Shown here in pieces: positions 18,118-27,504 of a DNA stretch of 54,879 nt. Under the pieces are notes generated by a model. That model had not been told where the DNA came from and ran no database searches. It saw only the letters and a program-made list of their open reading frames with translations. Position numbers and translations under genes: made by a program. How positions within the stretch are numbered: the first letter of the stretch is position 1; every line of letters begins with the position of its first letter. Source of the DNA: Aphanothece hegewaldii CCALA 016 (lineage in GTDB: Bacteria; Cyanobacteriota; Cyanobacteriia; Cyanobacteriales; Microcystaceae); contig NZ_PXOH01000029.1 in NCBI RefSeq assembly GCF_003007785.1, forward strand, positions 1 to 54,879, read 5' to 3'.

Positions 18118-19179
18118 TTGAAAAAATTTATAACTTTGAATGCCATGATTTATCTAAAATCTTTACCTTCTATGTGTGCAATGATTACTGTAACCAGTAT
18201 GATGACCCTCGCTGGTTGTAGTAACAATTCTACCCCCACGACTTCAGCATCACCGAATACAGCATCACCAACGGCGACGAGTTCTCCAACAAGTATGGAT
18301 CATTCGATGCACGGTGACAAAAAGATTAATATTAATAGCGCGATTTTATCTGAGCTAGATAAGCTAGAGGCTAAACTAGGAGTTCCCGCACTATCAAATA
18401 AAATCCAAGCCAGTCGCCCTTATGGTAATACAGAGGAACTGGTTTCTAAAAATGTGATTACCCAAGAGCAGTACGATCAAGTCAAAGACATGGTAACGAT
18501 CGAAGATATTGTGCTAACTGGGGAAGCTAAAGATGTTGATTTTATGACCAAACTGGGTTTAATGAAAGGTCATATGATCGTAGCGAAAGAACTTTTAGAT
18601 TTAAAGAAACCTGATCAAGCGGAACCTCATATCGGACACCCAGTAGAAGAAATTTATGCTGATGTGGAAGATCAATTAAGCGAACGCAACGTACCCGAAT
18701 TTAAAGGAAGCTTGATCGCGCTACAAGATTTGGTGAAAGCAGGTGCAAAAGACGCGACAAAAGTCAATACCGAATTTAAAGGATCGATCGCCAGCATTCA
18801 AACCGCGATCGCAGCATTACCCGAATCTCAGCGTCAGTCACCGACTTTTGTTTTACAAGTCATTAACGGTCTTTTGGAAACCGCTAACGCCGAATATACC
18901 GCCGCTATTGCCGATGGTAAAATTTCTCAAATCATTGAATATCAAGACTCGCGGGGTTTTGTTATGTACGCCCAAGACTTGTATAAAGCGATCGCGCCCC
19001 AAATGGAAAAAGAACACGCCGAAGCCAATCAAGCAATTACAGCAACCATGACAGAACTTAGTAAAGCTTGGCCAGAAGTTGTTCCACCCGCAGCCCCCGT
19101 CAAAACTCCCGATGAAGTATCACAATTAGTTAAGAAAATTGAGCAAACCAGCCAAAGTGTGATTATGCCTCCGTCTTAG
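18118..19179 (+). CDS. Metal-uptake-associated periplasmic lipoprotein
   Basis: A 353-residue secreted lipoprotein with lipobox LAGC near residues 30-33. After a low-complexity S/T/P linker comes DHSMHG, a possible metal-binding patch, then a ComEA-like helix-hairpin-helix stretch (ININSAILSELDKLEAKLG). The C-terminal part is helical and has KGHMIVAKELL and EPHIGHPVEEIY, resembling the helical metal-binding domains of EfeO/imelysin-type proteins. It starts at TTG 18118; ATG 18145 is an alternative. Position between the multicopper oxidase and Ftr1 suggests it hands iron to the permease. The family call is tentative. Confidence 0.65.
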   Translation: MKKFITLNAMIYLKSLPSMCAMITVTSMMTLAGCSNNSTPTTSASPNTASPTATSSPTSMDHSMHGDKKININSAILSELDKLEAKLGVPALSNKIQASRPYGNTEELVSKNVITQEQYDQVKDMVTIEDIVLTGEAKDVDFMTKLGLMKGHMIVAKELLDLKKPDQAEPHIGHPVEEIYADVEDQLSERNVPEFKGSLIALQDLVKAGAKDATKVNTEFKGSIASIQTAIAALPESQRQSPTFVLQVINGLLETANAEYTAAIADGKISQIIEYQDSRGFVMYAQDLYKAIAPQMEKEHAEANQAITATMTELSKAWPEVVPPAAPVKTPDEVSQLVKKIEQTSQSVIMPPS

Positions 19180-19196
19180 AATCCTCTCAACTGCTT

Positions 19197-19224
19197 GTAC
19201 AGACGTGCTATAGCGCGTCTCTAC
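19197..19224. repeat. Palindromic repeat, GACGTGnTAT family, upstream of Ftr1
   Basis: Palindrome GTACAGACG...CGTCTCTAC with the core GCTATAGC. It matches the repeat at 7504-7533 before the epsilon gene. It lies 31 nt upstream of the Ftr1 start codon and extends the open frame artificially to 19195. Confidence 0.7.
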
Positions 19225-19254
19225 GTCATTTTAATTCCTAAACCTTTTAAAAAC

Positions 19255-20199
19255 ATGAATTGGAGTTCCGCGTTACCCACTTTTGTCATTACCTTACGAG
19301 AAGGCGTAGAAGCTGCCCTCGTTGTGGGAATTGTTCTCGCTTATCTCAAGAAATCTGGTCGTAGTCAGCTTAATATCTGGGTTTGGACGGCGGTAGGAAC
19401 TGCAATAGCTGCGAGTGCGATGATTGGTGTACTTTTAACACAGTTAATGTATGCCCTGCAAGCTGCTAACCAAACCTATGCCCCCGTCGTTGAACCTCTT
19501 TTAGAGGCTATTTTTAGCGTTTTAGCGATTATTTTACTGAGTTGGATGCTTATTTGGATGACAAAACAAAGTCGGCATCTAAAAGGGCAAATTGAAGGGG
19601 CAGTTAATCAATCTTTACAAGATAGAAATCGTTCTAAATGGGGGATTTTCAGTCTAATTTTTATTGCGGTACTTAGAGAAGGATTTGAAACGGTTCTCTT
19701 TATTACAGCTAAATTAAGCGAAAGTATCCCTAGTGCATTAGGTGCATTGGGTGGACTCATCACCGCTACAGGTGTTGGTGTAGCTCTCTTTAAATGGGGA
19801 ATTCGCATCGATTTGCGCCGTTTTTTCCAAATTATGGGGATTATCTTGCTCTTTATCGTAGCGGGTTTAGTGGTGACTGCTTTGGGCTTATTTGACTCGG
19901 CAATGACCACACTATCGCAGATTGATCGCAACTCTGAAAGTATTTGTTTTTTCTATGAACGCTTTACAAAAGTGCATTCTTGTGTATTGGGTCCGATGGT
20001 CTGGAATTTAGAAAAAGTCTTACCAGCAGATCGATTTCCTGGGTTTCTTTTGAGTAGTTTATTAGGATATACCGATCGTTTGTATCTCGTTCAGGCTGTA
20101 TCTTATATAGCTTTTCTAGCAGGTGCTTGGGGTCTTTATTCTCGCACATTAGGAGGACGTTCGGCCACAAGAGCGAAGGAAGTGGCCAAAAGTCGTTAG
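19255..20199 (+). CDS. Ftr1-family high-affinity iron permease
   Basis: An integral membrane iron transporter of the Ftr1/EfeU family. Both REGxE iron-binding motifs are present: REGVE at residues 15-19 and REGFE at 141-145 from ATG 19255, each within a membrane helix. About seven hydrophobic segments can be seen. The annotated frame could start at 19195, but that part is repeat DNA. In yeast and in bacterial EfeUOB/FtrABCD systems the permease works with an oxidase or periplasmic partner. Here the multicopper oxidase and lipoprotein genes lie directly upstream in the same direction. Confidence 0.93.
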   Translation: MNWSSALPTFVITLREGVEAALVVGIVLAYLKKSGRSQLNIWVWTAVGTAIAASAMIGVLLTQLMYALQAANQTYAPVVEPLLEAIFSVLAIILLSWMLIWMTKQSRHLKGQIEGAVNQSLQDRNRSKWGIFSLIFIAVLREGFETVLFITAKLSESIPSALGALGGLITATGVGVALFKWGIRIDLRRFFQIMGIILLFIVAGLVVTALGLFDSAMTTLSQIDRNSESICFFYERFTKVHSCVLGPMVWNLEKVLPADRFPGFLLSSLLGYTDRLYLVQAVSYIAFLAGAWGLYSRTLGGRSATRAKEVAKSR

Positions 20200-20201
20200 T
20201 C

Positions 20202-21206
20202 TTAGGAAACTTTTAAAACGAGGCGATAGCGGGGACTACCATGACGGAGTTTATCGATCGCTTCGTTCACCTGAGAAATGGGAAACAGTTCTGTAATCGG
20301 TTCTACACCATGACGGGCGGCAAATTCCAGCATTTTACTGACGGTTGCGGGACTACCTAACGGACTCCCTGAAATCGATTTTTGACCTGCAATCATTGGG
20401 AACACATGAAATGATAGGGGGTTTGGGGCAACACCAACAATATGCAAACGACCTTTAGGGCGCAGTGTAGCCAAATAATCAGCCCAGGGAAGATCCGCGC
20501 TAACCGTAGAAAGAATCATATCTAAAGAATTTGCGATCGCTTTGAGGGCTTCGGGATCACGGGAATTGACAAAATGAGTCGCGCCTAATTCTTTTGCTTC
20601 AGCTTCTTTATCAGGGCTACCAGAGAAGGCCGTGACTTCACATCCCCAAGCTTTGAGGAAGCGTAACGCCATGTGACCTAAACCACCAATTCCAATGACA
20701 CCCACATGATCGGTCGGTTTAATATTAAATTGTACGATCGGATTAAAAACCGTAATTCCACCACAAAATAAGGGGCCAGCTTTAGCAGGATCAACACCAT
20801 CATTTAGAGGCGTTGTCCAACTGTGATGGGCGCGAACTCGATCCGCAAAACCCCCATGACGACCAACAATTGTACCTTCTGCGGTCAAACAAAGGTTATG
20901 ATCTCCAGACATACACCATTCACAACCCATACAGGAACGAGAATACCAACCTAAACCGACGCGCTGTCCGATTTGTCGGTCTTTGACGTGATCGCCAATA
21001 GCTGCGATCGTTCCTACCACTTCATGTCCTGGTATAAAAGGATACTGAGTCATGCCCCATTCATTATCTAGCATACTCAGATCGCTATGACAGATGCCGC
21101 AGTATTCGACTTGAATTTCTACGTCTTCATCTCCTAACTGTCCAGGATCATACTCATAAGGGGTTAACTCGCCCCCAGGTTCAGAGGCTGCGTAGGCTCG
21201 AATCAT
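20202..21206 (-). CDS. Zinc-dependent alcohol dehydrogenase, CAD type
   Basis: A 334-residue medium-chain dehydrogenase. Catalytic zinc ligands are in CGICHSD and GHEVVG; the structural zinc uses the four cysteines in CMGCEWCMSGDHNLC. The NAD(P) Rossmann motif reads GIGGLGHMA. The CAD/YahK-like subgroup reduces aldehydes with NADPH. It starts at ATG 21206 and ends 2 bp from the convergent Ftr1 gene. The aldehyde substrate is not predictable. Confidence 0.92.
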   Translation of the reverse strand: MIRAYAASEPGGELTPYEYDPGQLGDEDVEIQVEYCGICHSDLSMLDNEWGMTQYPFIPGHEVVGTIAAIGDHVKDRQIGQRVGLGWYSRSCMGCEWCMSGDHNLCLTAEGTIVGRHGGFADRVRAHHSWTTPLNDGVDPAKAGPLFCGGITVFNPIVQFNIKPTDHVGVIGIGGLGHMALRFLKAWGCEVTAFSGSPDKEAEAKELGATHFVNSRDPEALKAIANSLDMILSTVSADLPWADYLATLRPKGRLHIVGVAPNPLSFHVFPMIAGQKSISGSPLGSPATVSKMLEFAARHGVEPITELFPISQVNEAIDKLRHGSPRYRLVLKVS

Positions 21207-21369
21207 ACTTTAAATCCTTATAGCTCGTAGTGACTCTCAAAGCAATAGTAATCTATTTTCTATAAAATGATACTAATTTAATATTTTTTTCTGTAATTCT
21301 TTAAATTTTCCTGAAATAAGAGATTGATCTTAAAATTATTTTAAGATCTAAATCGCTCTATTAAACAAT

Positions 21370-21768
21370 ATGATTCAAGAGTGGCAACCTAATAATCCTT
21401 TACCCAATGCAGAAAAAGCTATAATTGACGCTCGTAAATTTGAGCAATACTCCATGAATCCTAATAATCCAAATAATCAAGGAAAATGGATAGCTTTTGC
21501 TACGATTGGTTATGAGGTAAGGAATGCTAATGGTCGTTATTCAGCCGCACAGGATATAATTAATCAATTACGTTTTCAACTTAGTAACATACCAGCTATT
21601 CTCGATGAATCGAGTATCTACGGTATTCGTTTTGAAGTACAAGTTGTAATTATTGGGGCGAATGGTCGTCGAGGAATTCTAGTTACCAAATGGCAAATAG
21701 ATAATAATACAGATATTCCCAAACTTACAACTAACTGGCTAAAAGTTGCACAATCAGAGGCTAAATAA
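21370..21768 (+). CDS. DUF6883 domain protein
   Basis: A 132-residue protein with the DUF6883 opening (LPNAEKAIIDARKFEQYSMN) and the closing RGILVTKWQI pattern. This domain is often found at the C-terminus of polymorphic-toxin-like proteins or alone beside a small partner. Its TAA stop is followed at once by the ATG of the DUF4926 gene, so the two are translated as a pair. There is no signal peptide. A toxin or nuclease role is suggested by family context only. Confidence 0.7.
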   Translation: MIQEWQPNNPLPNAEKAIIDARKFEQYSMNPNNPNNQGKWIAFATIGYEVRNANGRYSAAQDIINQLRFQLSNIPAILDESSIYGIRFEVQVVIIGANGRRGILVTKWQIDNNTDIPKLTTNWLKVAQSEAK

Positions 21769-22011
21769 ATGAAAGCAAACTTATATGATGGTATAGTCAC
21801 TCTTGTCGATATCTATGTTCACACAAATCAACAGATTATTCCCCAAGGAACCAAAGGAGCGATCGTAGAATGTTATCATAATCCAGAAGGTTACTCAGTA
21901 GATTTAGCTATTCCTGATGAGCGATGGGTAGGAGGATTTGATTACGAAAACGTTATTCTAACTCCTGAAGAGTTTACAATAATCAATCCTGTGAATGTTT
22001 CATCCGTCTAA
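21769..22011 (+). CDS. DUF4926 domain protein, probable partner of DUF6883
   Basis: An 80-residue protein of the DUF4926 family (LYDGIVTLVDIYVH, PQGTKGAIVECYH, FDYENVILTPEEF), a small SH3-like beta-barrel type. It begins at the base after the stop of the DUF6883 gene. In many genomes these two domains occur side by side, which suggests an inhibitor or partner role. Its 3' end overlaps the convergent uvrA gene by 12 nt. Confidence 0.75.
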   Translation: MKANLYDGIVTLVDIYVHTNQQIIPQGTKGAIVECYHNPEGYSVDLAIPDERWVGGFDYENVILTPEEFTIINPVNVSSV

Positions 22012-24879
22012 TTTTGCTTGTGATGAATACTGTTTTAAAACTTCTTTAAGATATTTTCCTGTATAAGATTTAGAATTTTTAGCGACGGTTTCGGGTGTAC
22101 CAACTGCTACCAGTTCTCCTCCTTTATCGCCTCCTTCTGGCCCTAAGTCAATCACCCAATCTGAACAGCGAATCACATCTAAGTTATGTTCAATAACAAT
22201 AATTGAATTTCCTTTATCGACGAGACGCTGTAAGACATTTAATAAATGATGCACATCATAAAAAGATAATCCCGTTGTTGGTTCATCGATTAAATATAAT
22301 GTTTTTCCAGTTGGACGACGCGATAACTCCGCAGCGAGTTTAACCCGTTGTGCTTCTCCTCCTGATAATGTTGGCGCACTTTGTCCTAATTTACAATAAC
22401 CTAAACCAACATCAAACAAAGTTTGTAAGCGATTAACTGCTTTAGGAATATTCTGAAAAACGTCTAAAGCTTCCTCTACTGTCATGTCTAAAACATCTGC
22501 AATAGAGTAATTTTTATACTTAACTTGTAAGGTTTCTCGGTTATATCTTGCACCTTTACAAACTTCGCATTGTACATAAACATCTGGTAAAAAATTCATT
22601 TCAATAACATTAACACCTTGTCCGCTACACGCTTCGCATCGTCCCCCTTTTACATTAAAAGAAAAACGCCCCGCTTGATATCCTCTTGCTTTTGCTTCAA
22701 CGGTTTGTGTGAATATTTCTCGTATAATATCGAATACTCCTGTATAAGTTGCGGGGTTAGAACGAGGTGTTCTTCCAATAGGAGATTGATCGATAATAAT
22801 AACTTTATCAATGGCATCTAATCCTTTAATTTTAGCCAATTTTTTTGGAAAGGGAACTTGTCGCGTTAAATGATGTTGTAATGAAGGATAAAGTAATTCA
22901 TTGATTAATGTAGATTTTCCTGAACCAGAAACACCAGTAATACTGACGAGTTTTCCTAGAGGAATTTCAACATTAATATTTTTTAAATTATTCTCGTGGC
23001 AATTTTCTAAAATTAATGAAGACCCATTCCCATCTCTTCTTTGACTAGGGGTTTCAATAAGTTGTCTACCCGATAAATAAGCTCCCGTTAATGATGCTTC
23101 TGCTTTGAGTAAAGTTGCCAAGTTTCCTTGACAGATAATTTCACCGCCATGTATTCCCGCTTTTGGTCCAATATCGACTAAATAATCAGCAGCGCGAATC
23201 GTTTCTTCGTCGTGTTCGACAACGATTAAAGTATTTCCTATATCCCGAAGTTTTTTCAGTGTTTCTAATAGCTTGCCATTATCTCTTTGATGTAGTCCGA
23301 TACTCGGTTCATCTAATACATAAAGAACACCCGTTAAACCTGCTCCAATCTGGGTAGCAAGGCGTATTCGCTGTGATTCTCCTCCAGATAAGGTCATGGC
23401 GGCACGATCTAAAGTAAGATAATCTAAGCCAACATCAATAAGAAATTGTAATCTTGCTTTAATTTCTTTGATGGCTAATTCACCGATTACAGCTTGTCTA
23501 GGTGTTAGGTTTAAATGATTACTTTTTTCTAAACAATCTCGAATTGGAACACTCGATAAGTCTGTAATTCTATATTGTCCTAAACGAACGGCTAAAGATT
23601 CGGGTTTTAGTCGTTTTCCTTGGCAAACTTCACAGGGTTGATTGACGATATATTTTTCCAGTTTTTGTTTAATTATTTCTGAATTACTTTCCTGATAACT
23701 TCTATCTAAAATGTTTAAAATGCCAACAAATTTTTTATGATAGCCTTTGCCTGAATTATAGCGAGAGTCATCCTCAAAGTAAATCGGTTCATCACTCCCA
23801 TAAAGTAAGATATGTTGTTGCTCTTTGGTTAAGATTTTCCAAGGGGTTTGTAATTCAAATCCATAGGCTTGACTCACACTATACAACAGTGATAAATAAT
23901 AAGAATTGTCTTTATCTGACCAAGGTGCGATCGCTGCATAAACCGGTTGTGATGGATCGGGGACAACTAATTCGGCTGAAAACGCTTTAAATGTTCCTAA
24001 ACCGTGACAATTTGGACAAGCACCATAGGGCGAGTTAAAGGAAAATAAACGAGGTGATAATTCTTCCATCACTGCGCCATGTTCGGGACAAGCAAAGTTT
24101 TCTGAAAAAACAATTTCTTTAGCTTGACTTTTTTCGCCTTCTGTGCTATGTTCTTCGGGTAAAATATCAATAATCGCTAATCCGTTGGACTGTTTTAAAC
24201 AGGTGCTAAGTGAATCGACTAATCTTTCTTGAATGCCTTCTTTTTTAATCAGTCGATCGATGACAATTTCAATATGATGATTTTGTTTTTTTTCCAGTTC
24301 AATAGAATCAGTTAATTCTCGGACTTCTCCATTAATTCGGACTCTAGCGAAACCTTGGGACGCTAAACTAGATAGTAATTGTTTATGGGTTCCTTTTTTT
24401 CCCCTGACAACGGGTGAAAGAATTTGAAAACGAGTTCGATCAGGAAGTTCTAAAATACGATCGCACATTTCATCAATGGTTTGGGGGGCAATATTGCGAT
24501 CGCAGATGGGGCAATGAGGTTCTCCCGCTCGACCAAATAATAAGCGAAAATAGTCGTAAATTTCTGTAACCGTCCCTACTGTTGAACGGGGGTTATGTGA
24601 GGTAGATTTTTGATCGATCGAAATAGCTGGACTTAACCCCTCTATTGCATCCACATCGGGTTTATCCAACTGTCCTAAAAACTGTCTCGCATAAGCACTC
24701 AGAGACTCAACATAGCGTCTTTGTCCCTCAGCAAAAATGGTATCAAATGCAAGAGAAGATTTACCCGAACCAGATACCCCAGTAAATACGATCAGTCGAT
24801 CTCTAGGTAATTCTAGATCAATATTTTTGAGATTGTGTTGTCTTGCGCCGCGAATCCGAATCGAGTTGCTGTTAGACAT
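22000..24879 (-). CDS. uvrA: Excinuclease ABC subunit A
   Basis: UvrA recognises DNA damage with UvrB in nucleotide excision repair. At 959 residues it is the full length. It has two ABC ATPase modules, with Walker A motifs GVSGSGKSSLAFDT near residue 35 and GVSGSGKSTLINEL in the second half, and two ABC signatures (LSGGESQRIRLA and LSGGEAQRVKLA). Zinc-finger cysteines occur as CPIC, CEVCQG and CEACSGQG...CEVCKG. It starts at ATG 24879 and is divergent from the DUF255 gene. Confidence 0.98.
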   Translation of the reverse strand: MSNSNSIRIRGARQHNLKNIDLELPRDRLIVFTGVSGSGKSSLAFDTIFAEGQRRYVESLSAYARQFLGQLDKPDVDAIEGLSPAISIDQKSTSHNPRSTVGTVTEIYDYFRLLFGRAGEPHCPICDRNIAPQTIDEMCDRILELPDRTRFQILSPVVRGKKGTHKQLLSSLASQGFARVRINGEVRELTDSIELEKKQNHHIEIVIDRLIKKEGIQERLVDSLSTCLKQSNGLAIIDILPEEHSTEGEKSQAKEIVFSENFACPEHGAVMEELSPRLFSFNSPYGACPNCHGLGTFKAFSAELVVPDPSQPVYAAIAPWSDKDNSYYLSLLYSVSQAYGFELQTPWKILTKEQQHILLYGSDEPIYFEDDSRYNSGKGYHKKFVGILNILDRSYQESNSEIIKQKLEKYIVNQPCEVCQGKRLKPESLAVRLGQYRITDLSSVPIRDCLEKSNHLNLTPRQAVIGELAIKEIKARLQFLIDVGLDYLTLDRAAMTLSGGESQRIRLATQIGAGLTGVLYVLDEPSIGLHQRDNGKLLETLKKLRDIGNTLIVVEHDEETIRAADYLVDIGPKAGIHGGEIICQGNLATLLKAEASLTGAYLSGRQLIETPSQRRDGNGSSLILENCHENNLKNINVEIPLGKLVSITGVSGSGKSTLINELLYPSLQHHLTRQVPFPKKLAKIKGLDAIDKVIIIDQSPIGRTPRSNPATYTGVFDIIREIFTQTVEAKARGYQAGRFSFNVKGGRCEACSGQGVNVIEMNFLPDVYVQCEVCKGARYNRETLQVKYKNYSIADVLDMTVEEALDVFQNIPKAVNRLQTLFDVGLGYCKLGQSAPTLSGGEAQRVKLAAELSRRPTGKTLYLIDEPTTGLSFYDVHHLLNVLQRLVDKGNSIIVIEHNLDVIRCSDWVIDLGPEGGDKGGELVAVGTPETVAKNSKSYTGKYLKEVLKQYSSQAKLDG

Positions 24880-24997
24880 GAGTACACAGCTTAATAGTCC
24901 TTAATCATCATAGCGTTGTTTTTTTCTACTTTGCGATGGGTTATTTTGGTTGAGCGACAAGGTACACTGACAGACAGAGAAGATTATATTTAAGATT

Positions 24998-27061
24998 ATG
25001 TCTAATCGTCTTGCCCAATCTCAAAGTCTATATCTCCGAAAACACGCAAATAACCCGATCGATTGGTGGTATTGGTGTCCTGAAGCACTTAATACCGCTA
25101 AACGAGACAATAAACCAGTTTTTCTCTCGATTGGTTATTCTAGCTGTCATTGGTGTACGGTGATGGAAGGTGAGGCATTTTCGGATAGTGCGATCGCCAC
25201 ATACTTAAATGGTCATTTTCTCCCCATTAAGGTAGATCGAGAAGAACGACCCGACATCGATAGTATTTATATGCAAGCATTACAGACGATGATCTCTCAA
25301 GGGGGTTGGCCGCTTAATATTTTTCTCACTCCAGATGATTTAGTACCGTTTTATGGTGGAACTTATTTTCCTGTTGAACCGCGTTTCGGTCGTCCTGGTT
25401 TCTTACAAGTGTTACAATCGGTGCGTCGCTTTTATGATGAAGAAAAAGATAAGCTTAACCAGTTTAAACAAGATATTCTCGGTATTTTGCAACAATCGAC
25501 GATTTTACCCTTAAATGAAGCTAATTTACGGGCGGATGAATTATTATATCGGGGAATTGAAATTAATACGGGTGTGATTAATACGAGTGCGAACAATTTT
25601 AATAGTCCGAGTTTTCCGATGATTCCTTATGCAAACTTGACGCTACAAGGAAGTCGTTTACAGTTTCAATCGACCTATGATAGCACCCAAATAGCCGAGC
25701 AAAGAGGAGAAGATTTAGCATTAGGGGGGATCTATGATCATGTTGGAGGTGGTTTTCATCGTTATACCGTAGATGCAACGTGGACAGTTCCCCATTTTGA
25801 GAAGATGTTGTACGATAATGGTCAAATTGTTGAGTATTTGGCGAATTTATGGAGTCGGGGAAAACAAGAACCAGCGTATAAAAGAGCGATCGCACTCACG
25901 ATACAATGGTTACAGCGAGAAATGACCTCACCTGAAGGCTATTTCTATGCAGCACAAGACGCGGATAGTTTTATTAATCCTAACGCTCTAGAACCCGATG
26001 AAGGCTCGTTTTATATTTGGTCAGAAGAAGAGTTAGAAAAGATTTTAAATGATTCCGAATTTGCGTTACTTAAAGAAAGCTTTACCATCACTGAGAAAGG
26101 AAATTTTGACGGAAACAATGTCTTACAGCGTCGTCAGGAAGGGGAACTATCAGAAGCGGTTGAAAGTGCGTTAGATAAATTATTTACGGTTCGTTATGGA
26201 GTTTCAGGGAAGAAAACCGCTCATTTTCCACCTGCAAGAAATAATGAAGAAGCAAAAACGGTGCAATGGCCAGGACGAATTCCCGCAGTAACCGATACTA
26301 AAATGATTGTAGCTTGGAATAGCCTGATGATTTCGGGTTTAGCAAGAGCTTATGGGGTGTGGAGCGATGTTTTATACTGGACTTATGCCACGAATGCCGC
26401 ACAATTTATATTAGATCATCAATGGGTTGCAGGTCGTTTCATGCGTCTCAATTATGAAGGTGAGGCATCGATTTTAGCACAGTCGGAAGATTACGCCTTT
26501 TTTATTAAAGCATTACTCGATTTACAAACCGCCAATCCTTCACAAACCCAGTGGTTAGAACACGCGATCCGAATACAGCAAGAGTTTGATGATTTATTTT
26601 GGTCTTTAGAACTCGGCGGTTACTATAACACATCTTCTGATAATAGTCAAGATCTAATCGTTAGGGAAAGAAGTTATATTGATAATGCCACACCGTCGGC
26701 GAATGGGGTAGCGGTGGCGAATTTAGTACGATTAGCGAGATTAACCGATAATTTAGAGTATTTAGAACGCGCTGAACAAGCTTTAAAGGCTTTTGGTGCA
26801 ATTTTAGCCCAATCACCCCAAGCTTGCCCTAGTTTGTTTGTTGCCTTAGACTGGTATCGTTATGGACAGTGTGTCCGAACAACCGAAGAAACCCTAAAAC
26901 ATCTTATACCGCAATATTTCCCCACAACGGTTTATCGAGTCGATCCAACATTAAGCGAAAACTATACAGGAATCATTTGTCAGGGTTTATCTTGTTTAGA
27001 ACCGGCTACCAGCTATGATCAATTATTGGGACAGATGCGACAGATTTCGAGTCCAACTTAA
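24998..27061 (+). CDS. DUF255 thioredoxin-domain protein (YyaL/SSP411 family)
   Basis: A 687-residue protein. The N-terminal thioredoxin-like domain has the hallmark HANNPIDWW and SCHWCTVME with a CxxC pair, and the rest is an alpha/alpha barrel related to glycosidases (GGIYDHVGGGFHRY, VPHFEKMLYDN, QDADS). It is a widely conserved cytosolic family whose activity is not settled. The length is normal. The gene stands alone, with divergent uvrA upstream and a structured RNA candidate downstream. Confidence 0.93.
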   Translation: MSNRLAQSQSLYLRKHANNPIDWWYWCPEALNTAKRDNKPVFLSIGYSSCHWCTVMEGEAFSDSAIATYLNGHFLPIKVDREERPDIDSIYMQALQTMISQGGWPLNIFLTPDDLVPFYGGTYFPVEPRFGRPGFLQVLQSVRRFYDEEKDKLNQFKQDILGILQQSTILPLNEANLRADELLYRGIEINTGVINTSANNFNSPSFPMIPYANLTLQGSRLQFQSTYDSTQIAEQRGEDLALGGIYDHVGGGFHRYTVDATWTVPHFEKMLYDNGQIVEYLANLWSRGKQEPAYKRAIALTIQWLQREMTSPEGYFYAAQDADSFINPNALEPDEGSFYIWSEEELEKILNDSEFALLKESFTITEKGNFDGNNVLQRRQEGELSEAVESALDKLFTVRYGVSGKKTAHFPPARNNEEAKTVQWPGRIPAVTDTKMIVAWNSLMISGLARAYGVWSDVLYWTYATNAAQFILDHQWVAGRFMRLNYEGEASILAQSEDYAFFIKALLDLQTANPSQTQWLEHAIRIQQEFDDLFWSLELGGYYNTSSDNSQDLIVRERSYIDNATPSANGVAVANLVRLARLTDNLEYLERAEQALKAFGAILAQSPQACPSLFVALDWYRYGQCVRTTEETLKHLIPQYFPTTVYRVDPTLSENYTGIICQGLSCLEPATSYDQLLGQMRQISSPT

Positions 27062-27170
27062 AATTTTATTATTCTTAAGATAAGAAAGAATTCATCTTTT
27101 GGTATAGGGAAGACTCTAACAACAGATAGGTTACGAAGTAATGTAAAGACGAGTAAAGTATAAACATGAC

Positions 27171-27424
27171 GAACAGGTACTGTATGGAGGTTATGCCGCA
27201 GTGATCCAGTACTGTAATCCGAAGGAGAGCGACGACAGGATTACAGACAGTGCCAGAGAAGACGATAAACGGTTGTGGAGTTTTTGTCGCGTCCTCCACT
27301 TAAAGTTTACCGAGGGAAGGCGAAACCCTTTATCAGAGCGGTCTGAGGTAAATAACGTTAGGTAGTCCGATCAATATAGAGTCAGAGGGATTAAGGCTTG
27401 AGTTATTACTTAGGCCTTAACTCT
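27171..27424 (+). ncRNA. Strongly structured intergenic RNA candidate (HEARO/omega-RNA-like)
   Basis: The 443-bp gap between the DUF255 gene and crtO is unusually GC-rich for an intergenic region here and folds into nested helices. P1 GGTACTGT (27176-27183) pairs with ACAGTGCC (27247-27254); P2 CTGTAATCC (27212) with GGATTACAG (27238), stacked on P1; P3 CGATAAAC (27263) with GTTTACCG (27305), one mismatch; P4 GTGGAG (27275) with CTCCAC (27294), inside P3; P5 AGGG/CCCT (27313/27326); P6 TCAGA/TCTGA (27333/27342); and a final hairpin TTAAGGC/GCCTTAA (27391/27414). The multi-helix layout with purine-rich loops resembles the HEARO (omega) RNAs that accompany IscB-type nucleases, which also occur without a nuclease gene. 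No IscB gene is present. Structure is seen; the family is a guess. The strand is chosen by G-U and loop content and is uncertain. Confidence 0.5.
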
Positions 27425-27504
27425 TGTGTTAAATCGATTCTCTTCTATTCATGTCGAAAAAGCAAACGAATTCTAACTTAAGCTTCTCAAAGTGATTAAC
27501 TCCT

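Noticed and set aside
27171..27424. RNase P RNA, 6S RNA or tmRNA
   Set aside because: The hallmark conserved segments of these RNAs (for example GAGGAAAGTCCGGGC) are absent and the fold is not a single long hairpin.
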